Source: Nocardia sp. CY41 (GTDB taxonomy: Bacteria; Actinomycetota; Actinomycetes; Mycobacteriales; Mycobacteriaceae). Taken from it: a DNA stretch of 64,000 nt. Shown here one piece after another: positions 18,395-27,234 of this stretch. The stretch lies in NCBI RefSeq assembly GCF_009829325.1, contig NZ_VUOS01000012.1:62001-126000 (forward strand). Reading direction: 5' to 3'. The translations under genes were made by a program, and so were the position numbers. Position 1 is the stretch's first letter. Each line of letters begins with the position of its first letter. The notes under the pieces are model-generated. The model saw only the letters and a list, made by a program, of their open reading frames with translations, made no database searches and had not been told where the DNA came from.

Positions 18395-18438
18395 AACCAA
18401 CTATTTGGTTGACAACTTGATCGTTCCGGGCCTACCTT
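18395..18438 (+). promoter_or_regulatory. TetR operator overlapping the MFS gene promoter
   Basis: A perfect 16-bp palindrome AACCAACTATTTGGTT is at 18395-18410. It overlaps a perfect TTGACA -35 box at 18409-18414; a TACCTT -10-like box follows at 18433-18438 with 18-bp spacing. The ATG of the MFS gene is at 18445, 7 bp after the -10, and no ribosome site precedes it, so the mRNA may be leaderless. Repressor bound here would block the promoter directly. Confidence 0.6.
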
Positions 18439-18444
18439 CATCTC

Positions 18445-19671
18445 ATGGCTATGCCCACCTTTCACTCCGCGGCTCCGGCCCGGACGCGCACCGGCGACAC
18501 CTCGGCGCGTGCCCACACCGGGCGCACCCTGCCCTTCTTCGTCCTGGCGGCCCTGCTGGCCACCGGCCAGATGTATGTTCCGATCCCGCTTTTCACCGCA
18601 ATGCAGGCCGACTGGGGTGTCGGCTCGGCGGCGATGACCTGGATCATCAGCGCCTTCGCCTTCGGCTACGCCGGTGGCTTCGTCCTGTTCGGCCCGCTCT
18701 CGGACCGCTACGGTCACCGCCGGGTGCTGGTCACCGGGATGCTGGTGGCCGCAGTGGTCACACTGTTGACCGGCTTGGCGTTCAGCGCGCCGCTGGCCGT
18801 CGGTCTGCGCGTGGCGCAAGGCCTGGTGGTCGGCTCGATTCCGCCCGCGATCATGGCCTACGTGGCGACGCGCATCGCGCCGGCGCACCGTGCCATGGCC
18901 ACCATGTCGGTGGCCACGTCGTTCCTGGCGGCGACGGTGGTCGCGCAAATCGTGTCCCAATGGATGGTCGGCGCGTTCCCATGGCGCACGGTATTCGTCG
19001 CCTCCGCGCTCGGCTTCGCTGTGCTCGCGCTCGTGCTGTGGTCCGCGCTGCTGACCGACGCGCCCACCGGCCGGGACAAGCCGCTGCGGCACAGCTACGC
19101 CGCGATTCCGGCGGTGCTGCGCATCCGGGCGCTGGTGCCGATGCTGATCGCGGGCGCGATGAGCATGGCGGTGATGGTCGGGGTGTACACCGGCCTGGAA
19201 CTGACCGGAGTGGTCCGGGGTTCGGGTGAACTGCTCGCGTTGCGCGCGGGCGCGCTGCCGGTGATGGTCGCGCTCCCGCTGCTCGCGGTGCCGCTGGCCA
19301 GGCTGTCCAAGCACGGTCAGATCGTGCTGGGCGTGCTGATCGCCGCCGCGGCGATGGCCATCGCGACCTTCGAGGGGGCGCATCCGGTCGTCCTGGCCGT
19401 CTTGCTCGCCGTTCTGGTCGGCGGGCTGGGCATCATCGCACCGGCCGTGTTGCAGAGCGCGGGCGAACTGGGCGGCGAATCCCGCGCCGCCGCCATGTCG
19501 GTCGCGATGTTCAGCTTCTATGTCGGTGCGACCATAGGCCCCCTGGTCGCGGCGGCCGCCGCGCCCCACGGTTTCGCGGTTCTGGCTTCGACATTGGCGC
19601 TGCTGCTCGTCGCGGCGCTGGGTATGACGGTGGCGGGTCTGCGGATGCAACGCCGGGCGCAAGCCGCCTGA
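18445..19671 (+). CDS. MFS transporter, drug/metabolite efflux type
   Basis: 408-aa inner-membrane protein with about twelve hydrophobic segments. The loop between helices 2 and 3 reads GPLSDRYGHRRVLV, the major facilitator signature, and the overall pattern fits the DHA1 proton-coupled exporters. A hydrophilic 30-residue N-terminus precedes helix 1. The divergent TetR gene and an operator overlapping its promoter suggest ligand-induced export of a toxic compound. A strong hairpin follows the stop. Confidence 0.88.
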   Translation: MAMPTFHSAAPARTRTGDTSARAHTGRTLPFFVLAALLATGQMYVPIPLFTAMQADWGVGSAAMTWIISAFAFGYAGGFVLFGPLSDRYGHRRVLVTGMLVAAVVTLLTGLAFSAPLAVGLRVAQGLVVGSIPPAIMAYVATRIAPAHRAMATMSVATSFLAATVVAQIVSQWMVGAFPWRTVFVASALGFAVLALVLWSALLTDAPTGRDKPLRHSYAAIPAVLRIRALVPMLIAGAMSMAVMVGVYTGLELTGVVRGSGELLALRAGALPVMVALPLLAVPLARLSKHGQIVLGVLIAAAAMAIATFEGAHPVVLAVLLAVLVGGLGIIAPAVLQSAGELGGESRAAAMSVAMFSFYVGATIGPLVAAAAAPHGFAVLASTLALLLVAALGMTVAGLRMQRRAQAA

Positions 19672-19678
19672 CCATGAC

Positions 19679-19708
19679 GGGCCGGTCTCGATGTCGCGAG
19701 ACCGGCCC
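19679..19708 (+). terminator. Hairpin terminator after the MFS gene
   Basis: A perfect 12-bp stem GGGCCGGTCTCG / CGAGACCGGCCC with a 6-nt loop begins 8 bp after the MFS stop. There is no T-tract, as is usual for actinobacterial intrinsic terminators. Confidence 0.75.
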
Positions 19709-20078
19709 GACGTGTATTCAGGATCAGCGACGTACCGCGATCACCTGACCGACAACGGGTCTTCCCGCGCGACCTGGATGTCCGCGCCGTGGAATTTCCA
19801 GGCCATCGCTCGCAGCATCGCCACCGCGGCGGCACACGCCCGGGGTCGGGTTCGGCCTCGGCGGGGACACGCGTCAGATGATCGCGGACCATCCCGCCTC
19901 GCCTCTGCGGGATGCTGTGGGCGCCGACCCTCCGGCGTCGACTACATGCCCGAGAAGCGAGCTCCCGCCTCCGACCGGTTCGATCGTGGTGCCGTTGGAG
20001 GTCAGCGATCAGAACTATGGACGCGGGCATGGGTGCCGCGAATCCGGTCACGGCGACAACCTACGGAACCGCGCGCGC
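19709..20078. other. Intergenic region with a possible gene remnant
   Basis: No intact gene. On the minus strand, protein-like sequence VRDHLTRVPAEAEPDPG (about 19840-19900) continues after a frame change as VAMLRAMAWKFHGADIQVA (about 19760-19830) to a stop. This could be the decayed 3' end of a gene, but the evidence is weak. Confidence 0.25.
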
Positions 20079-21485
20079 CTACTTGAGCACGTAAGGCGAA
20101 ACCGAGCTGCGGTGCTCGCTGATGTCGAGCACCTTGCCCAGCGGCGGGAACGCGCGCTGCGGGCAGTTGGCGCGTTCGCAGACCCGGCAGCCCGCACCGA
20201 TCGGCGTCGGCTGCACTTCGTCGAGATCGATGCCGTCGGCGTAGATCACGCGGGCCGCGTGGCGCAGCTCGCAGCCGAGGCCGATGGCGAAGGTCTTGCT
20301 CGGCTGTCCGAAACGCGTGGCGCGGCGTTCGACGGTGCGAGCCACCCAGAGGTATTTGCGGCCGTCGGGCATCTGCGCGATCTGCGTCATGATCTTGCCT
20401 GGGTAGGCGAAGGTCTCGTAGACGTTCCACAGCGGGCACGTGCCGCCGCTGGAGGAGAAGTGGAAACCGGTGGCGGACTGGCGCTTGGACATGTTGCCCG
20501 CCCGGTCGACCCGCACGAACGAGAACGGCACGCCGCGCAGCGACGGTCGTTGCAGCGTGGAGAGCCGGTGACAGATGGTCTCGTAACTCTGCGTGAAGAA
20601 CGCCGACAACCGCTCGATGTCGTAGCGGAAATCCTCGGCCACCTCGTGGAAATGCGTGTACGGCAGCACCGTCGCCGCGGCGAAGTAGTTGGCCAGGCCG
20701 AGCATCGCCAGTTTGCGGGCGTCCTCGGACGCGAAATTGCCCTCCTCGACCAGCTTCTCCAGCAGCTCGCCGCACTCGAAATAGGCCAGCTCGGCGGCCA
20801 GTTTGAAGGTCCGCTGCCCGCCGGACAGATGCGGCGCGATCTCCAGGTTGCGGGTCTGCGGGTCGTAGCGGTGCAGCACGCCCTCGCCGAGGTCGATGCG
20901 CTCGGTGATCCGCACATCGTGGCCGCGCAGCATCCTGGCGATTTCGCTGTTCACGTCGCCGCCGTGGAAACGGATGCGGGCGGTCAGGTCCTCGGCGGCG
21001 GTGTCCAGCTCGTGGATGTAGTTCTGGCGCTGGTAGAAGTAGTCGCGCACTTCCTCGTGCGGCTTGCTGATCGCGCCGCTGCCCGCGCCGTCGGCGAACC
21101 GGTCCTCGGTGGCCGCGGCCAGCTGGGCGGAGGTGTTGCGGTAGCGGTTGTGCATGTTGACCAGCGCGCGGGCCATGCTCGGGTGCGCCGAGACCATATC
21201 CGCGATCTCCTGGGCGTCGGCCTCGATGCCCAGTTCCTCGTCCATCACGACCTCTTGGAGTTCCGCGATGAGCCTGGTGTCGTCCTGGGCGGAGAAGAAG
21301 GTCGCGTCGACGCCGAACACGTCGCTGATCTTCAGCAGCACCGGCACGGTGAGCGGGCGCACGTCGTGCTCGATCTGGTTGAGATAGCTCGCCGAGATCT
21401 CCAGCTGCTGGGCCAGCGCGACCTGGCTCAGCCCGCGTTCGGTCCGCAGCTGACGCAGCCGAGCGCCGACGAAAGTCTTGGCCAT
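20079..21485 (-). CDS. ramB: RamB-like regulator of acetate/propionate metabolism
   Basis: 468-aa transcription factor with an N-terminal XRE helix-turn-helix (ARLRQLRTERGLSQVALAQQL, then ASYLNQIEHDVRPL, residues about 8-48), a middle ImmA/IrrE-type domain and a cysteine-bearing C-terminal domain (GCRVCERANCPQRAFPP). This is the RamB/short-chain fatty acyl regulator layout, with the usual length of about 470 aa. In Corynebacterium and Mycobacterium RamB represses glyoxylate-shunt genes and its own gene. It diverges from ligB with a 93-bp AT-richer spacer that may contain its own operator. Confidence 0.93.
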   Translation of the reverse strand: MAKTFVGARLRQLRTERGLSQVALAQQLEISASYLNQIEHDVRPLTVPVLLKISDVFGVDATFFSAQDDTRLIAELQEVVMDEELGIEADAQEIADMVSAHPSMARALVNMHNRYRNTSAQLAAATEDRFADGAGSGAISKPHEEVRDYFYQRQNYIHELDTAAEDLTARIRFHGGDVNSEIARMLRGHDVRITERIDLGEGVLHRYDPQTRNLEIAPHLSGGQRTFKLAAELAYFECGELLEKLVEEGNFASEDARKLAMLGLANYFAAATVLPYTHFHEVAEDFRYDIERLSAFFTQSYETICHRLSTLQRPSLRGVPFSFVRVDRAGNMSKRQSATGFHFSSSGGTCPLWNVYETFAYPGKIMTQIAQMPDGRKYLWVARTVERRATRFGQPSKTFAIGLGCELRHAARVIYADGIDLDEVQPTPIGAGCRVCERANCPQRAFPPLGKVLDISEHRSSVSPYVLK

Positions 21486-21578
21486 GCGTCCAGCTTATGG
21501 CGGCTTTCGCATCCGTGCCAATTTTCGATTAACACTCCTCGCGGGCAGGTGTCGGACCCGGCGGCTACCGTCGGCAGG

Positions 21579-23090
21579 GTGTTGTTCTCGGATGTCGTCG
21601 TGGCCTCGGAGACCGTGCGCGCGACCAGGTCACGCAAGACGAAGATCGCCGCGCTGGCCGGGCTGCTCACCGCGGCCGCACCGGAGGAGCTCGCGCCCGT
21701 CGTCGCCTGGGCGTCCGGCGAGCTACCGCAGGGGCGGATCGGCACGGGCTGGCGCACGCTCGTCACGCTCGACCACCCGCCCGCGCCGGTCGCGACGCTG
21801 ACGGTCTCGGCGGTGCACGCCGCGTTGACCGAACTGGCCGGCACCTCCGGCGCCGGGTCCGCCGCCCGGCGCAAGGGGTTGCTCGCGGCGTTGTGGTCCG
21901 CGGCGACGGCGGACGAGCAAGGCTTTCTGCTGCGCCTGCTCACCGGGGAACTGCGCCAAGGAGCGCTCACCGCCGTGGTCGCCGAGGCCGTGGCGGTCGC
22001 CGCCGAGGTGCCGCCCGATCTGGTGCGCCGGGCGTACATGCTGTCGGGCCGATTACCGGTCACCGCCGTCACCGCGTTGACCGGCGGCGCCGCCGCGCTG
22101 GCAGAATTCCGGCTCGAAGTCGGCCGCCCGATCCAGCCCATGCTCGCCTCGCCCGGCGCGACCCTGGACGAGGCGATGACCGAGTTCGCGGGCGAGGTGA
22201 GCGTCGAGCACAAGCTGGACGGCGCGCGCATCCAAGTGCACCGGGACGGCGATCGGGTGCGGATCTTCACCAGGACGCTGCGCGAGATCACCGAGGGTGT
22301 CCCCGAACTGGTCGAGCTGGTCGCGGGTCTGGACTGCTCGAGCGTCGTGCTGGACGGGGAGACGCTGGCGCTCACCGATGCCGGGCGGCCGCGTCCGTTC
22401 CAGGAGACCATGAGCCGCTTCGCCGAGGTGAGCTCCACCCGGGAGTTGCTGCTGCACCCGTACTTCTTCGACTGCCTGCACCTGGACGGCCGGGACCTGC
22501 TCGACGCTCCGCTGTCCGAGCGGCGCGCCGCGCTGACGCGGGTGGCGGGCGAGCACACCATCCCCGCCCTGCTGCGCCCGGATGCCGAGGCGGCCGCGGA
22601 GTACTTCGACGCCGCGCTGGCCGCGGGCCACGAGGGCGTCATGATCAAGTCGTTGACCGCGCCGTACGCGGCGGGCAGGCGGGGCCGGGCCTGGCAGAAG
22701 ATCAAGCCGACGCACACCCTCGACCTGATCGTGCTCGGCGCGGAGTGGGGTTACGGCCGCCGCACGGGCTACTTGTCGAACCTGCACCTCGGCGCGCGTG
22801 ACCCGGAGACCGGCGAGCCGGTCATGGTGGGCAAGACGTTCAAAGGACTCACCGACGCGCTGTTGCAGTGGCAGACCACCGAATTCCCGCGCCACGAGCG
22901 CTCGCGCGATCAGCACACGGTGTATCTGTGGCCGGAACTCGTGGTCGAGATCGCCCTGGACGGCGTGCAGGTCAGCCCACGCTATCCCGGCGGTGTCGCA
23001 TTGCGGTTCGCCCGTGTGGTCCGGTATCGCCCGGACAAAGAACCGGCCGACGCGGACACCATCGATACCGTTCGCGCGCTGCTGCCGTGA
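21579..23090 (+). CDS. ligB: ATP-dependent DNA ligase, LigB type
   Basis: 503-aa ATP-dependent DNA ligase. The N-terminal helical DNA-binding domain (to about residue 190) is followed by the nucleotidyltransferase core: motif I EHKLDGARIQVH with the adenylated lysine near 211, RIFTRTLREITEGVPEL, LDGETLAL, GHEGVMIKS and WQKIKPTHTLDL (motif V), then an OB domain ending VALRFARVVRYRPDK. Length and sequence match mycobacterial LigB, a non-essential accessory to the NAD-dependent LigA. GTG 21579 is taken as start (TTG 21582 is possible); the open frame extending 1.7 kb upstream belongs to the antisense of ramB and is not coding. Confidence 0.95.
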   Translation: MLFSDVVVASETVRATRSRKTKIAALAGLLTAAAPEELAPVVAWASGELPQGRIGTGWRTLVTLDHPPAPVATLTVSAVHAALTELAGTSGAGSAARRKGLLAALWSAATADEQGFLLRLLTGELRQGALTAVVAEAVAVAAEVPPDLVRRAYMLSGRLPVTAVTALTGGAAALAEFRLEVGRPIQPMLASPGATLDEAMTEFAGEVSVEHKLDGARIQVHRDGDRVRIFTRTLREITEGVPELVELVAGLDCSSVVLDGETLALTDAGRPRPFQETMSRFAEVSSTRELLLHPYFFDCLHLDGRDLLDAPLSERRAALTRVAGEHTIPALLRPDAEAAAEYFDAALAAGHEGVMIKSLTAPYAAGRRGRAWQKIKPTHTLDLIVLGAEWGYGRRTGYLSNLHLGARDPETGEPVMVGKTFKGLTDALLQWQTTEFPRHERSRDQHTVYLWPELVVEIALDGVQVSPRYPGGVALRFARVVRYRPDKEPADADTIDTVRALLP

Positions 23091-23245
23091 TGTGAAGCAC
23101 GCACGCTCCCGCGGCGGGCGCGTGTCGGCGTGCCGAGCACGTCGAGCCACTGTAAGTATGGGCAGCGCAAGGTTCCGGATGGCCGCCACAATGCAGTGGT
23201 CCGGCCGGTTCGTACTTCCGGACAAGGAATCGGCGGGTGGGTGGG

Positions 23246-24502
23246 ATGATGCGAATTCTGCGGTGCCGGCGGTATGTCCGGCTCGTCGTGGCGCTGCTGG
23301 GCGCCGTGGCGGTGAGTGCGGTCGGCACGCCCGCGCAAGCGAATCCGATCGAACAGTTCCTCACCCCTTCTCGGGAATATTCCGGCATCCTGCCCACGCC
23401 ACTGGGGGATGCGTTCTACACGCCGCCGCCGGGGTTCGAAAGTCTGCCGCCGGGAACGATCCTGGCGTCCCGCCGAGGTGGTACCGGCCTGACCCTGTTG
23501 CCGTTGCAGTCGACCGAACTGCTGATCCGGTCCACCGATTCGAAGGATCGTCCGGTGCCCGTGGTGGCGACGTTGCTCGTGCCTCGAGCGCCGTGGCCCG
23601 GGCCGGGACCGCGGCCGGTGCTGTCGCTGAATGCCGCGATCGACTCGCTCGGGCATCGCTGCGCGCCGTCGTACGAGCTCAGGAACGAGTTGTGGGCCGA
23701 GTTGTGGGCCGCCCAGATTCCGCTGTCCAAGGGCTACGCCGTGCTCGTGCCGGACCATCAGGGCCCGCGGCAGGCCTACGCGGCAGGGTTGATGGCCGGG
23801 CACGCCGTGCTCGACTCGATCCGGGCCGTGGTGAACACGCCGGAGTTCGGGTTGCGACCGGATGCTCCGACCGTGGTCACCGGCTACTCCGGCGGAGCCA
23901 TCGCGAGCGGGTGGGCCGCTCAACTTGCCCCGCGGTACGCGCCGGAGCTCAATTTGGTCGGCGCGGCGTTCGGCGGTGTCCCCGCCGACTTCGACCTGCT
24001 GCTGTCCACCATGAACGGCCGCAACGCCGCATCCGGTGTTTTCCTCGCCGCGACGCTCGGCCTGGCGCGGGAATACCCGGAGCTGCTCGATCTGATGAAC
24101 GACGACGGCTGGCGACTGGCCCAGATCGGCAAGGACCTGTGCATGGTCGCGGAGGAGTTCGGCGGTGTCGTGGCGCCGATTCCGGTGCAGGCGCTCACCC
24201 ATGCCGCCGCGCCCACCGAGCTGCCGATGGTCAGGGAGATCCTGGCCGCCAATCGGTTGGGCGCGAGCGCGCCGACGGTGCCGGTGTTCCTCTATCACGG
24301 CACGCACGACCCGTGGGTGCCGCTCACGGGGGCGGAGAAGCTCTACGCGGACTGGTGCGGCGCCGGGACGCCGGTGGACTTCCAGGTCTATCTCGGCGAA
24401 CACTTCATGGTCGGCCTCAGCGGCATCCCGGGCGCGAACTCGTGGATCGACGATCGCTTCGCCGGCCTGCCGGTCGGCCCGAACTGCACCCGAACCGGCT
24501 GA
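23246..24502 (+). CDS. Secreted lipase (LIP/triacylglycerol lipase family)
   Basis: 418-aa exported alpha/beta hydrolase. An N-terminal signal peptide ends near AQANP (about residue 31). The nucleophile elbow is GYSGGAIASGWAAQL with the serine near 210, and the aspartate and histidine of the triad are probably in YHGTHDPWVPL and GEHFMVG. It matches the secretory LIP family of actinobacterial and fungal lipases that cleave ester lipids outside the cell. ATG 23246 is used; GTG 23237 and ATG 23249 are alternatives. Single gene. Confidence 0.88.
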   Translation: MMRILRCRRYVRLVVALLGAVAVSAVGTPAQANPIEQFLTPSREYSGILPTPLGDAFYTPPPGFESLPPGTILASRRGGTGLTLLPLQSTELLIRSTDSKDRPVPVVATLLVPRAPWPGPGPRPVLSLNAAIDSLGHRCAPSYELRNELWAELWAAQIPLSKGYAVLVPDHQGPRQAYAAGLMAGHAVLDSIRAVVNTPEFGLRPDAPTVVTGYSGGAIASGWAAQLAPRYAPELNLVGAAFGGVPADFDLLLSTMNGRNAASGVFLAATLGLAREYPELLDLMNDDGWRLAQIGKDLCMVAEEFGGVVAPIPVQALTHAAAPTELPMVREILAANRLGASAPTVPVFLYHGTHDPWVPLTGAEKLYADWCGAGTPVDFQVYLGEHFMVGLSGIPGANSWIDDRFAGLPVGPNCTRTG

Positions 24503-24592
24503 ACTGGGCGAACCAGACTAGCCCATCCGTGCCGGACGAACTTCCGGTAACCGGCATGGCCATCGCGTTCGGCGGTGCAGCACACTGGAGGC

Positions 24593-25789
24593 GTGACCGT
24601 CGAATTACTGGTTCTGCTGATCGTCATCGTCACAGCACTCGCCTTCGATTTCACGAACGGTTTCCACGACACCGCCAACGCGATGGCGACCTCGATCGCC
24701 ACCGGCGCGCTGCGGCCGAGGGTGGCGGTCGCGCTCTCGGCGGCGCTGAACCTCGTCGGCGCGTTCCTGTCGGTGGCGGTGGCCGCCACCGTGGCGAAGG
24801 GCATCGTGCGGCTGGATGCGGTCGGCGGCCAGGACCTGATCGTCATCGTGTTCGCCGGTCTGGTCGGCGGGATCCTGTGGAACCTGCTCACCTGGCTGTT
24901 CGGGCTGCCGTCGAGTTCGTCGCACGCGCTGTTCGGCGGTCTGATCGGGGCGACGCTGGCCGCGCTCGGCTGGAGCGGGGTGATCTGGGCGTCCGGGGCC
25001 GACGGCGTGCTCACCAAGATCGTCCTGCCCGCGGTGCTCGCACCCGTCGTCGCCGCGCTGGTCTCGGCGATCGGCACCTGGCTGGTGTACCGGATCACGC
25101 GCGCCGCCGAGGAGGAGAAGGTCACCGAAGGCTTCCGCTGGGGGCAGATCGGCTCCGCCTCGCTGGTCTCGCTGGCGCACGGCACGAACGACGCCCAGAA
25201 GACGATGGGCGTGATCTTCCTCGCGCTGGTGGCGCACGGTACGCTCACCAAGGACGACGACCTGCCGCTGTGGGTGATGGCCGCGTGCGCGCTGGCCATC
25301 GCGGCGGGCACCTACCTCGGCGGCTGGCGGATCATTCGCACGCTGGGCAAGGGCTTGGTCGAGATCGACTCGCCGCAGGGACTCGCGGCGGAATCCGCCT
25401 CGGCCGCGATCATCCTCACCTCGGCGCACTTCGGGTTGCCGCTGTCCACCACGCAGACCGCGACCGGCTCCATCCTGGGCACGGGCCTGGGCAAGGGAGC
25501 CGAGGTGCGCTGGGCCGTGATGGGGCGGATGGTGGTCGCGTGGTTGCTCACGCTGCCGCTGGCCGCCGTGGCCGGGGCGATCTGCTGGGCCATCGCACAT
25601 CTCATCGGCGGGCTGGCCGGTGTGCTCGTGGTCTTCGGCATCCTGATCGGGCTCTCGGCGCTGATGTACCTGCGGTCGCGGCGCGACCCGGTGCACACCG
25701 GCAATGTCAACGAGTGGCCGGGCGAGGGGACCGAGCCGCCCACGGTCGCGCCGGACATGCCGGCGAACTCGAACCGATCGCAGGTGTAG
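24593..25789 (+). CDS. pitA: Low-affinity inorganic phosphate transporter (Pit family)
   Basis: 398-aa metal-phosphate/H+ symporter of the cytoplasmic membrane with about ten hydrophobic segments. The duplicated Pit signatures are FDFTNGFHDTANAMATSIA (about 17-35) and SLAHGTNDAQKTMGVIF (about 196-212). GTG 24593 aligns with the start of mycobacterial PitA; a GGAGG motif lies very close to it, so the ribosome site is uncertain. It is followed by the same small membrane gene and DUF3349 gene as in mycobacteria, with start-stop spacing that indicates an operon. Confidence 0.95.
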   Translation: MTVELLVLLIVIVTALAFDFTNGFHDTANAMATSIATGALRPRVAVALSAALNLVGAFLSVAVAATVAKGIVRLDAVGGQDLIVIVFAGLVGGILWNLLTWLFGLPSSSSHALFGGLIGATLAALGWSGVIWASGADGVLTKIVLPAVLAPVVAALVSAIGTWLVYRITRAAEEEKVTEGFRWGQIGSASLVSLAHGTNDAQKTMGVIFLALVAHGTLTKDDDLPLWVMAACALAIAAGTYLGGWRIIRTLGKGLVEIDSPQGLAAESASAAIILTSAHFGLPLSTTQTATGSILGTGLGKGAEVRWAVMGRMVVAWLLTLPLAAVAGAICWAIAHLIGGLAGVLVVFGILIGLSALMYLRSRRDPVHTGNVNEWPGEGTEPPTVAPDMPANSNRSQV

Positions 25790-25799
25790 GAGGATCAGC

Positions 25800-26084
25800 G
25801 TGCACACTCTCGTCACGAATGCGAACGCGCTGTGGAAAGTCACCCTGGCCGGGCTGGTGCTCGGCGCGGGTCTGCCGATGATCTTCGCGGTCGGCGTGCG
25901 GTTCTGGTCGATGACCGTGACGACCGACGCGGGTACGGGCACGGTGCGGCGCAACTATCCCGCGCTCGCGGTCGCGCTGGCATGCTTCGTGCTGGTCGTG
26001 GTGGCGATCATCGGCGGAATCCTGTACACCGCGAAAGCGTTCATAGCCGCCAGATTCGGCATCCATTTGTTCGGCCAGGCGTGA
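25800..26084 (+). CDS. Small two-helix membrane protein of the pitA operon
   Basis: 94-aa protein with hydrophobic segments at about residues 14-35 and 55-77. It is the positional equivalent of the small membrane protein that follows pitA in mycobacteria. GTG 25800 has an AGGAGG box at 25788-25793 that overlaps the pitA stop codon, so it is translationally linked. A role in assembly or control of the transporter is plausible from the conserved neighbourhood but unproven. Confidence 0.85.
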   Translation: MHTLVTNANALWKVTLAGLVLGAGLPMIFAVGVRFWSMTVTTDAGTGTVRRNYPALAVALACFVLVVVAIIGGILYTAKAFIAARFGIHLFGQA

Positions 26085-26095
26085 GGAGTGCCAGC

Positions 26096-26431
26096 GTGAC
26101 GGATCCAGTGAAACCGGTCCCGGTCCGGCCGAAGTTGCTCGGCAAAGTCGTGGGCTGGCTGCGCGCGGGCTATCCGCAGGGCGTTCCGCAGTCGGATTAC
26201 GTGGCCCTGTTCGCCGTGCTGCACCGGCACCTCACCGATTACGAGGTGGTGGCGATCGCCGAGGAACTGGTCGCCTCCAATCCGTCCAGCCAGATCACGC
26301 ACGCCGAGATCGAGGAGGCCATCGCCCGGGTCGCCAAGGAACAACCGGACGAGGGCGATGTCGCCCGCGTCGCCTCCCACCTGGCCGCGGGGGGGTGGCC
26401 GCTGGCCGATCCACCCGCCGATTCCGACTGA
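26096..26431 (+). CDS. DUF3349 protein, first of a tandem pair
   Basis: 111-aa small helical protein of the DUF3349 family, known from mycobacterial structures as a compact helix bundle of unknown function. Core: VVGWLRAGYPQGVPQSDYVALFAVL, then helices through EIEEAIARVAKEQPDEGDVARVASHL. GTG 26096 has a GAGGAG box at 26083-26088 that overlaps the stop of the preceding gene. It belongs to the pitA operon and has a paralogue immediately downstream. Confidence 0.85.
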   Translation: MTDPVKPVPVRPKLLGKVVGWLRAGYPQGVPQSDYVALFAVLHRHLTDYEVVAIAEELVASNPSSQITHAEIEEAIARVAKEQPDEGDVARVASHLAAGGWPLADPPADSD

Positions 26432-26445
26432 CCGAGCCGCCGCCG

Positions 26446-26736
26446 ATGCCCCCCTTCCTCACCGCGATCATCGGCTGGCTGCGGGTTGGATACCCCGACG
26501 GCGTGCCGGAGGCCGACTACATCCCGCTGCTCGCTCTGCTGCGCCGCCGCCTGTCCGACGAAGAAGTGGCCCGGATCGCCGCCGAGCTGACCGGCTCCGG
26601 CGGCGCGGACATCGACCAGACCGACATCCAGGTGATGATCACCAAGATCACCAACGACATGCCGTCAGAAGCCGACGTGGCCCGGGTGCGCGCCCGGGTC
26701 GAGGCCAACGCCTGGCCGGACCCGGATCCGGCCTGA
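26446..26736 (+). CDS. DUF3349 protein, second of a tandem pair
   Basis: 96-aa paralogue of the preceding gene, sharing WLRVGYPDGVPEADY, the LSDEEVARIAAEL helix and the PSEADVARVRARVEA end. The ATG at 26446 lies 14 bp after the upstream stop and lacks a strong ribosome site, so it may depend on coupling. Its stop nearly touches the stop of the convergent gene at 26738. Function unknown. Confidence 0.82.
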   Translation: MPPFLTAIIGWLRVGYPDGVPEADYIPLLALLRRRLSDEEVARIAAELTGSGGADIDQTDIQVMITKITNDMPSEADVARVRARVEANAWPDPDPA

Positions 26737-26737
26737 G

Positions 26738-27178
26738 TCAGGTCTGTTCGCGCGGGCCGCTGAGGTAGGGCAGGCGACGGACGCCCGCCGCGACTTCGTA
26801 GGCGAGATCCTCGTAGCCGAGCGCCAGTTCGGCGAGGCGCTCCCAGGCGTTGTGTACCGCCCATTCCGGTGCCTCGGACAGGATTTCGTGCGCGCAGGCG
26901 AAGAACTGGGCGAGCCGGTCGACCACCATCCCCACGGTTTCGGTGTGCATGTGCGCGCCGCCGTGGGGCGGCGGCGCCTCGGTGGCGACCCAGCGATCGA
27001 TGGCGAGCACGAGGCGGGCGCGGTGCTGGTCGATGTCGTTCGTGCCACCCAGGTCGCGACGCAGCCGGCGCCCGTGCAAGCCCGCGAGTAGGTGAGCGGA
27101 TTCCAGGATCGGGTGCGCGCGACGCGGCGCGGTGCGGCAGGCTTGCAAGACGAGCTCTTTGGTCGGCAGTGGTTCCAC
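26738..27178 (-). CDS. DUF4254-like helical protein
   Basis: 146-aa mostly helical protein. Segments such as HLLAGLHGRRLRRDLGGTNDIDQHRARLVLAIDRWV and GGAHMHTETVGMVVDRLAQF resemble the small actinobacterial DUF4254 proteins, where a histidine- and arginine-rich helical core precedes a motif ending in an IDRW-like stretch. GTG 27178 is chosen for a GGGGG-type box at 27187-27191; the open frame goes further upstream. Similar small genes often lie near Scr1-type regulators in Nocardia-like genomes, as here. Function unknown. Confidence 0.65.
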   Translation of the reverse strand: MEPLPTKELVLQACRTAPRRAHPILESAHLLAGLHGRRLRRDLGGTNDIDQHRARLVLAIDRWVATEAPPPHGGAHMHTETVGMVVDRLAQFFACAHEILSEAPEWAVHNAWERLAELALGYEDLAYEVAAGVRRLPYLSGPREQT

Positions 27179-27234
27179 TGCGATAACCCCCTGGATCGAA
27201 TGGTCGCGCCGGGCGTCACGCGAGACGCGAAGGA

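Noticed and set aside
19878..21578. 1.7-kb open frame upstream of ligB
   Set aside because: It runs antisense through ramB and has shadow-like composition; family similarity begins only at GTG 21579.
22798..25881. 1027-aa open frame on the plus strand
   Set aside because: It overlaps ligB, the lipase and pitA in another frame; its composition is that of a shadow.
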